Below, piece by piece: positions 58,090 through 64,000 of a stretch of 64,000 bases of DNA (position 1 is its first letter; each line of letters begins with the position of its first letter). The notes below the pieces were generated by a model. The model saw only the letters and a program-made list of their open reading frames with translations. It was not told where the DNA came from and did no database searches. Origin of the DNA: Streptomyces sp. TN58 (GTDB lineage Bacteria > Actinomycetota > Actinomycetes > Streptomycetales > Streptomycetaceae). The translations under genes and the position numbers were made by a program. The stretch is from positions 1,891,001-1,955,000 of the forward strand of contig NZ_CP018870.1 in NCBI RefSeq assembly GCF_001941845.1, given 5' to 3'.

Positions 58090-59235
58090 ATGACGCTCAC
58101 GTTGGAGGACCGGGCCTGCGGGGCCCTGGTCGGCGCCGCCGTCGGTGACGCGCTCGGCGGCCCCGTGGAGGGCTGGACCCCGGACCAGATCGTCGAACGG
58201 CACGGCGGCCGCGTCCACGGCATCGTCGGCCCGTGGCACGAGAACTGGCGCACGGCGCGCCCCATCGCCCCGTACCACAAGGGCGACGGACACGTCACGG
58301 ACGACACCCTGATGACGCATGCGCTGGTACGGGTCTACGAGGCCGTGCGCGACCACCTCGACGCCTACGCCGTCGCCGAGCACCTGGTCCCCGACCTGAT
58401 GTCCACCCCTCGCTGGATCCCCGAACTGGAGGCCGAGGCGCTGCCGTTGCAGCGGGTCTTCCTCGCGGAGAAGTGGATGGTGACCCGCCTGCACTACGCG
58501 CACGCCGACCCACGCGAGGCCGGCACCGGCAACATCGTCAACTGCGGTGCGGCCATGTACATGGCTCCGGTGGGCATCGCCAACGCGGGCAACCCGGCGG
58601 GCGCCTACGCGGAGGCCCTCGACATCGCCGGCGCGCACCAGTCCTCGTACGGGCGGGAGGCGGCGGGCGTGTTCGCGGCGGCCGTGGCGGCGGCGTGCAT
58701 GCCGGGGGCGACGGCGGCGAGCGTGGTGGACACGGCGCTGTCCCTCGCGAAGGACGGCACCCGGACCGCGATCGCCGCCGTCCGCGAAGCGGCCCGCGCC
58801 CACCGGGACTTCGAGTCGGCGCTCACCCCGCTACGGGCGGCGGTGGCCCCGTACGACTCGGTCGGCCCGGACTACCGCAACCCCTCGCTCGACGCCCGCC
58901 GCCCGTCCCGCCTCCACGCCATCGAGGAACTTCCGATCGCGCTGGGGATGCTGCTCGTCGCGGACGGCCGGTACGAGGGGGCCGTGCTCGGAGCGGTGAA
59001 CTACGGGCGGGACTGCGACTCCATCGCCACCATGGCGGGAGCGATCGCCGGTGCCCTGGGCGGCGAGGCCGCGGTCCCGGCCGTCTGGGCGAAGCAGGTC
59101 GCCGAGGCCAGCCGCCTGGACCTGCACGCCCCGGCCGTGGCGCTGGCCGCTGTGGCCCGGGAGATCTTCGCCCACGACCGTGCCCGCCGGCGCGCCCACG
59201 AGTCGGCCTTCGCCGCGATCGCCACCCCCCGATGA
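58090..59235 (+). CDS. ADP-ribosylglycohydrolase-family protein 3 (intact motifs)
   Basis: 381 aa. ATG 58090 follows AAGGAGAG, the only strong independent ribosome-binding site inside the array. Metal ligands: GDALGGP (19-25), VTDDTLM (69-75) and GRDCDS (306-311). Between them KGDGHVTDD and NIVNCGAAMYMAPVGIANAG fit the family. It should be an active hydrolase, with a substrate pocket distinct from protein 1. The 139-bp gap before it suggests a new translation, or even transcription, start. Confidence 0.9.
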   Translation: MTLTLEDRACGALVGAAVGDALGGPVEGWTPDQIVERHGGRVHGIVGPWHENWRTARPIAPYHKGDGHVTDDTLMTHALVRVYEAVRDHLDAYAVAEHLVPDLMSTPRWIPELEAEALPLQRVFLAEKWMVTRLHYAHADPREAGTGNIVNCGAAMYMAPVGIANAGNPAGAYAEALDIAGAHQSSYGREAAGVFAAAVAAACMPGATAASVVDTALSLAKDGTRTAIAAVREAARAHRDFESALTPLRAAVAPYDSVGPDYRNPSLDARRPSRLHAIEELPIALGMLLVADGRYEGAVLGAVNYGRDCDSIATMAGAIAGALGGEAAVPAVWAKQVAEASRLDLHAPAVALAAVAREIFAHDRARRRAHESAFAAIATPR

Positions 59236-61574
59236 CCTCCCCGACGCCCTCCTCCGCCGCCGGAGGGCCCTCCCGGCCCGAGCCCGCCACCACTGCCGGT
59301 CACCCGAAGCCTCCCCGGCGGGCGGCCGGCGCTCCGGCCCATGGCACCGCCCGGATGCCCGAAGGCTCGGCCCCCGGCCGCTCCGGCGCAGGCTCCCCGG
59401 CTGCCCCCGGGCCGGCCGGCCCGAACAGCACCGGCGCTCTCTCCGCCACCGGCCGGAACCCGTGCACGGGGCCGGCGGGGGCCGGTGCCGGCGCCCCCGC
59501 CCCGGGCCGGAGCCCGACACCGGCGGCCGGACCCGCCGTCGGCTCCCCCGCCGCGGAGGACCGGCCTCCCGGGCTCGTGCCGCGCGCGGCCACCGAATTC
59601 GGCGCTGCGACAACGCCTTCCGGCACGCCGGAACCGCCGATCGGAAGCTCCCCGTACGGGGCGGACCTCGTAGGGGGGTGCCGTCCGGCCGGACGGGCGG
59701 CGGAGGCGGACCGGGTGCGGCTGACCTGGGCTCAGCCCGAGGACCTGGTCGGGCACGAGTTGCGGCAGGCGGCCGAGGACGGCCGCGACCCGGGCCCCGC
59801 CCTGCGAGCCTGGACCGCCGCGGGCGGCCGGCCGGCGCCCGAGCGCGCCGGAGCCTCCCCCGCACCGGCACCCCCGCACCTGCGTGCGCTGGCGGCCCAC
59901 CTGCTGGACGAACTCGCCTGCCTTCCCTCCCCGTTGACCGCCGCCGAGCCGACCTCCTGGGCCGACATCGTCGCCTCCCTGCCGCAGACCGCGGAGACGG
60001 TCGTATCCCCCGAACCACCGCACACCCGCCCCGGGCGTACGGCCACGGGCCGGAGGCCCCGGCCCGTGGGCCACGCCCCCGCCCCCTTGCCGGGCCACCC
60101 CTCCACGGGTCCGGTCCCGAGATCCGAGGCCAGGCCCGCCGCCCGCCCCGAACCGCAAAAGACCGCCCACCCCGCGCCCCAAGCCCCGCCGCACGGCATC
60201 GGCACCCCCACCGGCCCGCGACCTGCCGACCCGGGCCCGAACAGCGCCGGTCCCGAACCCAGGTGGCGACCGCAGGCCAAGGGCGAGGCCCGGCCCGCCG
60301 CCCGCCCCGGGCGGCACAAGCCCGCCGCCCCGGAGGCCCAGGTCCGTAACCAGGCGGCCAACGCCCATGGCCCGGCGCCCCAAGCCCCGCCGTGCGGCAC
60401 CGGCCCGGGGCCGGACGACGCCCGCCCCGAACCCGGGTGGTGGCCGAAGGCCGGGGCAGAGCCGGCGGCAGGCCGAAAGGCAGGGACAGGGGCAAATGCG
60501 GCCTCGGAGCCCGGATCGGGGCTGCGGGAGCGGCTGGAAGCCGCATGGCTCGGCCGGGCCGTCGGGTGCCTGCTCGGCAAGCCCGTCGAGAAGCTGCCCC
60601 TCCACGGGATCCGGGCGCTGGCCCGCGCCGCGGGCAACTGGCCGCTGGACGACTGGTTCACCGCCCGTGGCGTCCCCGCGGAACTGCTGGCCGCCTACCC
60701 CTGGAACCGCCGCTCCGCCCCCACCTCACTCGCCGAGAACATCCACGGCATGCCCGAGGACGACGACCTCAACTACCCCCTCCTCAACCTCCTGCTGCTC
60801 CAGCGCCACGGAAAGGCCTTCACCACCGCCGACGTCGCCCGCCTGTGGCTCGACGAACTGCCCGCCGGCCGTACCTTCACCGCCGAGCGCGTCGCGTACC
60901 GCAACCTCCTCCTCGGCTGGGAGCCTCCCGCCACCGCCACCCACCACAACCCCTTCCGCGAGTGGATCGGCGCCCTCATCCGCGCCGACGTCCACGGCTG
61001 GACCAACCCCGGCGACCCGGCCGCCGCCGCGGCCCAGGCCTACCGCGACGCCTCCCTGACCCACACCGGCAACGGCGTCTACGCCGCCCTCTTCGTCGCC
61101 GCCGCCACCGCCCACGCCGCCACCGGGCGCGCGGACGTCCACACCGCCCTGGACGCCGGACTGGCCGCCGTACCGCGGCGCTCCCGCCTCGCCGAGGCGA
61201 TCCGCTTCGGGATCCGCACTGCCACCGACGAGGCCGACTTCGACTCCGTCGTCGACCGGCTGCACGCCCGCTACGGGCACTACCACTGGGTCCACGCCGT
61301 CCCGAACACCGCACTGATCGCCGCCGCCCTTACCCACGCCGACGGCGACTTCACCCGTACCGTCTGCCGAGCGGTGTCCGGCGGCTGGGACACCGACTCC
61401 AACGGCGCCACCGCCGGCGCCCTCGCCGGACTGCTCGCCGGCTCCCCGCAGCGGATCCCGCACCGCTGGACCGCCCCACTCGCCAACCGCCTCGCCACCA
61501 CCGTCCCCGGCTTCGACGGCATCGGCTTCGACACCCTGGCCCACCTCACCGCACAGGAGGCAGCACGCTCATGA
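59232..61574 (+). CDS. ADP-ribosylglycohydrolase-family protein 4 (long N-terminal region)
   Basis: 780 aa. The ATG at 59232 overlaps the previous stop. Residues 1-~420 are Pro/Ala/Gly-rich except for a short folded-looking insert at ~159-255 (RLTWAQPEDLVGHELRQAAE, LRALAAHLLDELACLPS). The hydrolase domain (~425-780) is of another subtype: AWLGRAVGCLLGKPVEK without the usual GD, HGMPEDDDLNYPLLNLLLL, and SGGWDTDSNGATAGALAGL. The acidic residues of this subtype are all present, so activity is plausible. It is coupled to rbsK by 4 bp. Confidence 0.8.
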   Translation: MTSPTPSSAAGGPSRPEPATTAGHPKPPRRAAGAPAHGTARMPEGSAPGRSGAGSPAAPGPAGPNSTGALSATGRNPCTGPAGAGAGAPAPGRSPTPAAGPAVGSPAAEDRPPGLVPRAATEFGAATTPSGTPEPPIGSSPYGADLVGGCRPAGRAAEADRVRLTWAQPEDLVGHELRQAAEDGRDPGPALRAWTAAGGRPAPERAGASPAPAPPHLRALAAHLLDELACLPSPLTAAEPTSWADIVASLPQTAETVVSPEPPHTRPGRTATGRRPRPVGHAPAPLPGHPSTGPVPRSEARPAARPEPQKTAHPAPQAPPHGIGTPTGPRPADPGPNSAGPEPRWRPQAKGEARPAARPGRHKPAAPEAQVRNQAANAHGPAPQAPPCGTGPGPDDARPEPGWWPKAGAEPAAGRKAGTGANAASEPGSGLRERLEAAWLGRAVGCLLGKPVEKLPLHGIRALARAAGNWPLDDWFTARGVPAELLAAYPWNRRSAPTSLAENIHGMPEDDDLNYPLLNLLLLQRHGKAFTTADVARLWLDELPAGRTFTAERVAYRNLLLGWEPPATATHHNPFREWIGALIRADVHGWTNPGDPAAAAAQAYRDASLTHTGNGVYAALFVAAATAHAATGRADVHTALDAGLAAVPRRSRLAEAIRFGIRTATDEADFDSVVDRLHARYGHYHWVHAVPNTALIAAALTHADGDFTRTVCRAVSGGWDTDSNGATAGALAGLLAGSPQRIPHRWTAPLANRLATTVPGFDGIGFDTLAHLTAQEAARS

Positions 61575-62497
61575 CGGCCATCGCCGTGCTCGGCAGTACG
61601 AACATGGACCTCGTCGCCTACGTCCCCAAGGCCCCTCTCCCCGGAGAGACGGTCACCGGCCGCGCCTTCCGGACCGTCCCCGGCGGCAAGGGCGCCAACC
61701 AGGCCGTCGCCGCCGCCCGCTCCGGCGGGAAGGTGGTGATGCTCGGCGCGGTCGGGGCCGACGAGTTCGGCGTACGGCTGCGCTCCGCGCTCACCGCCGC
61801 CGGCGTCGAGACGGCGGGCCTGCGCACCGTCGAGGGCCCCAGCGGCACCGCGCACATCACCGTGGACGACGAGGGCGGGAACCGCATCGTCGTCATCCCG
61901 GGCGCCAACGGCAGCGTCACCGGCCTGGAAGCGGGCGACGAGGCCCGGATCGCCGCCGCCGGCGCCCTCCTCCTCCAGCTCGAACTCCCCCTGCCCGCCG
62001 TCCTCGCCGGCGCCCGCGCCGCCCGCGCACACGGCGTACGTACGGTCCTCACCCCGGCCCCGGCACAGCCTCTGCCCGCCGAACTCCTCGCCGCCACCGA
62101 CCTCCTGGTGCCCAACGAGCACGAGGCGGCCACCCTGACCGGCCTGACCGACCCCCGGCAGGCCGCCGAGGCACTGCTCGCCACCGTGCCCGAAGTCGTG
62201 ATCACCCTCGGCGCGGCGGGGGTCCTCCACGCGGCCCGCGGCCACGAGCCACTGACGGTGCCCGCGCCCCGGGTCCGGGCCGTGGACACCACCGCGGCCG
62301 GCGACACCTTCGTCGGGGCCCTGGCCGTGGCCCTGGGCGAGGGCCGCCCGATGCCGGAGGCGCTGCGCTGGGCCTCGGCGGCGGCCGCGCTGTCGGTGCA
62401 GCGCCACGGCGCCCAGGACTCGATGCCGACCCGCGCCGAGACCGACGCCTTCGCCCTGGCCGGCTGGGAAGCGGAGCAGGCCGGAGCCACCTCGTGA
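61571..62497 (+). CDS. rbsK: Ribokinase (PfkB family)
   Basis: 308 aa. It phosphorylates ribose (or a related sugar/nucleoside) at O5. PfkB signatures are GGKGANQAVAAARSG near the start and VDTTAAGDTFVGALAVAL near the end, with the catalytic Asp in AAGD. NEHEAATLTGL is the usual ribokinase segment. Its coupling to ADP-ribosylglycohydrolases suggests use of ribose released during ADP-ribose or nucleoside breakdown. Confidence 0.92.
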   Translation: MTAIAVLGSTNMDLVAYVPKAPLPGETVTGRAFRTVPGGKGANQAVAAARSGGKVVMLGAVGADEFGVRLRSALTAAGVETAGLRTVEGPSGTAHITVDDEGGNRIVVIPGANGSVTGLEAGDEARIAAAGALLLQLELPLPAVLAGARAARAHGVRTVLTPAPAQPLPAELLAATDLLVPNEHEAATLTGLTDPRQAAEALLATVPEVVITLGAAGVLHAARGHEPLTVPAPRVRAVDTTAAGDTFVGALAVALGEGRPMPEALRWASAAAALSVQRHGAQDSMPTRAETDAFALAGWEAEQAGATS

Positions 62498-63858
62498 CCG
62501 CCGACCTACGTGCCGGGGGCGGGGGTGGGTCGGGGCGCTCCCCGCAGGGCGCCGAACGCACCACCGCCACACCTGCCGACCCCGAGAACCGTTCGGCGCC
62601 CGAGGAGACGCCCCGACCCACCCCCACCCCCACCCCCACCGAAGCCCCCGGCACGGGAACCGGCACCGCCCGGCCAGGGCCCCTGCACGGTCTGCGGGTG
62701 CTCGACCTCGCGACGCTCTTCGCCGGCCCCCTCGCCGCGACCCTGCTCGGCGACTTCGGCGCCGAGGTCGTCAAGGTCGAGCACCCGTCCCTCCCCGACC
62801 CCTCCCGCGGCCACGGCCCCGCCAAGGACGGCATCGGCCTGTGGTGGAAGCTGCTCGGCCGGAACAAGCGCACCATCACCCTGGACCTGTCCACCCCCGG
62901 CGGCCGGGCCACCCTGCTGCGGCTCGCCGCCACCGCCGACGTGGTCGTCGAGAACTTCCGCCCCGGCACGCTGGAGCGGTGGGGCCTGGGCTGGCCCGAG
63001 CTGTCCGCCGCCAACCCGCGCCTGATCCTGGCCCGCGTCACGGCCTTCGGCCAGCAGGGCCCGTACGCCCACCGCCCCGGCTTCGGCACCCTCGCCGAGG
63101 CCATGAGCGGCTTCGCCGCGGCCACCGGGGAGCCGGAGGGCCCGCCGACCCTGCCACCCTTCGGCCTCGCCGACTCGATCGCCGCGCTGACCTGCGCGTA
63201 CGCGGTGATGACGGCGCTCGCCGGGCGTGACCGCACGGGACACGGGCAGGTCGTGGACCTGGCCATCGTCGAGCCGATCCTCACCGTGCTCGGCCCGCAG
63301 CCGCTCTGGTACGACCAGCTCGGCTACGTCCAGCCGCGCACCGGCAACCGCTCCGCCAACAACGCCCCCCGCAACACCTACCGCAGTGCCGACGGCCGCT
63401 GGCTGGCGGTCTCCGCCTCCGCCCAGTCCATCGCCGAGCGTGTGATGCGGCTGGTCGGCCGGCCGGAGCTGATCGCCGAGCCGTGGTTCTCGACCGGCAC
63501 CGGGCGGGCCCGGCACGCCGACGTCCTCGACGAGGCGGTCGGCGGCTGGATCGCCCGCCACAAGGCGGAGGAGGTCGTCGACGCCTTCGAGGACGCCGAG
63601 GCGGCCGTCGCGCTGGTCTACGACGTCCGCGACGTGATGGACGATCCGCAGTTCGCGGCCCTGGACACGGTGACCGAGATCGAGGATCCGGAGCTGGGCC
63701 CCCTGCGGATGCAGAACGTCCTCTTCCGGCTGTCCGAGACTCCCGGCCAGATCCGCTGGGCGGGCCGCCCGCACGGCGCGGACACGGCCGAGGTGCTGAC
63801 CGAGCTCGGTCTGACCGGGCCCGAGATCGCCGCGTTGCGCACCGAGGGGGCCCTGTGA
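62494..63858 (+). CDS. CaiB/BaiF (family III) CoA-transferase
   Basis: 454 aa. After a ~55-residue Pro/Thr-rich leader, the fold begins GLRVLDLATLFAGPLAATLLGDFGAEVVKVE. The catalytic Asp is in KLLGRNKRTITLDLSTPGGR-adjacent and VVENFRPGTLERWGLG regions; GQVVDLAIVEPILTVLG completes the domain. Such enzymes move CoA between carboxylic acids, for example to malate/citramalate analogues, and often pair with CitE-like lyases, as here. The GTG at 62494 overlaps the rbsK stop. Confidence 0.9.
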   Translation: MTADLRAGGGGGSGRSPQGAERTTATPADPENRSAPEETPRPTPTPTPTEAPGTGTGTARPGPLHGLRVLDLATLFAGPLAATLLGDFGAEVVKVEHPSLPDPSRGHGPAKDGIGLWWKLLGRNKRTITLDLSTPGGRATLLRLAATADVVVENFRPGTLERWGLGWPELSAANPRLILARVTAFGQQGPYAHRPGFGTLAEAMSGFAAATGEPEGPPTLPPFGLADSIAALTCAYAVMTALAGRDRTGHGQVVDLAIVEPILTVLGPQPLWYDQLGYVQPRTGNRSANNAPRNTYRSADGRWLAVSASAQSIAERVMRLVGRPELIAEPWFSTGTGRARHADVLDEAVGGWIARHKAEEVVDAFEDAEAAVALVYDVRDVMDDPQFAALDTVTEIEDPELGPLRMQNVLFRLSETPGQIRWAGRPHGADTAEVLTELGLTGPEIAALRTEGAL

Positions 63859-64000
63859 TCCTGACCTGGCTGTACGCGCCTGGCGACCGGCCCGCGGTGG
63901 TGGCGAAGGCGCTGGCCTGCGGGCCCGACGCGGTGATCGTCGACCTGGAGGACGCGGTGGCGGCGTCCCGCAAGGAGTACGCCCGGGCCGCCACCGTCGA
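63855..64000 (+). CDS. HpcH/HpaI aldolase / CitE-like lyase, N-terminal part
   Basis: The first 48 codons, cut by the window end. LTWLYAPGDRPAVVAKALACG and DAVIVDLEDAVAASRKEYAR are the hallmark of the CitE/malyl-CoA-lyase barrel start (P-x-D/N-R-P and D-LED metal-binding region). The GTG at 63855 overlaps the CoA-transferase stop. Together they suggest a CoA-ester cleavage pathway. Confidence 0.85.
   Translation, partial: MILTWLYAPGDRPAVVAKALACGPDAVIVDLEDAVAASRKEYARAATV

Noticed and set aside
54796..61574. DarTG or Tre/Tri-type toxin-antitoxin
   Set aside because: There is no ADP-ribosyltransferase toxin gene, and the hydrolases lie in a metabolic-looking operon.

Overview
The window is chromosomal DNA of a Streptomyces (order Kitasatosporales). 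The evidence is very high GC with third-position G/C bias on both strands, GTG starts with 4-bp stop/start overlaps, T-poor hairpin terminators, Scr1-type regulator/DUF397/ATPase genes, an ANTAR response regulator and many Ala/Pro-rich secreted proteins. About 59 protein genes and one tRNA gene can be supported. No rRNA, CRISPR array, prophage or intact insertion sequence is visible.

Layout. 0-5 kb: a branched-chain amino-acid ABC transporter operon (livK-H-M-G-F) that converges on pdtaR. 5.9-6.9 kb: tRNA-Leu(CAA) followed by a free-standing HTH/LAGLIDADG protein gene that contains a rare TTA codon. 6.9-12 kb: GNAT acetyltransferase, pyruvate kinase, a SIMPL protein and a Tat-exported 5'-nucleotidase. 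12-18 kb: an accessory block with an M16-like protein that lacks the zinc site, a siderophore-type amino-acid N-monooxygenase and a PLP decarboxylase with sixteen 16-residue Pro-rich repeats at its N-terminus, preceded by a 0.8-kb gene-free stretch of inverted and direct repeats. 18-24 kb: aminopeptidase N, chorismate mutase, a MITE-like element, a trypsin, an HExxH/zinc-ribbon protein and a HAD phosphatase.

24-38.4 kb: genes matching the mycobacterial KstR2 regulon for breakdown of the last two steroid rings (two SDRs, echA20, ipdA, ipdB, ipdC, fadA6, kstR2, an ipdF-like SDR, fadE30 and a second acyl-CoA dehydrogenase). The block is split by a phosphatase, a DEAD-box helicase/cold-shock pair and a second SIMPL gene. 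The same 20-bp palindromic operator lies in both divergent promoters of the split block, which supports joint control by the TetR protein.

38.4-47.4 kb: small secreted, lipoprotein and membrane genes, then a damaged Scr1-type regulator locus and a UTRA/GntR pair, bracketed by a 190-bp repeat family (one partial copy at 44.8 kb and 2.8 tandem copies at 46.8-47.4 kb). 47.4-53.4 kb: glutamate synthase gltB-gltD. 53.8-64 kb: a VIT1-like membrane protein and a + strand run of four tandem ADP-ribosylglycohydrolase-family genes, a ribokinase, a CaiB/BaiF CoA-transferase and the start of a CitE-like lyase, nearly all overlapping by 4 bp. The four hydrolase paralogues differ in their metal-binding motifs, and two carry long Pro-rich regions. 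This array, the four-site inverted motif cluster at 17.2-17.5 kb and the 190-bp repeats are the parts least explained by known systems.
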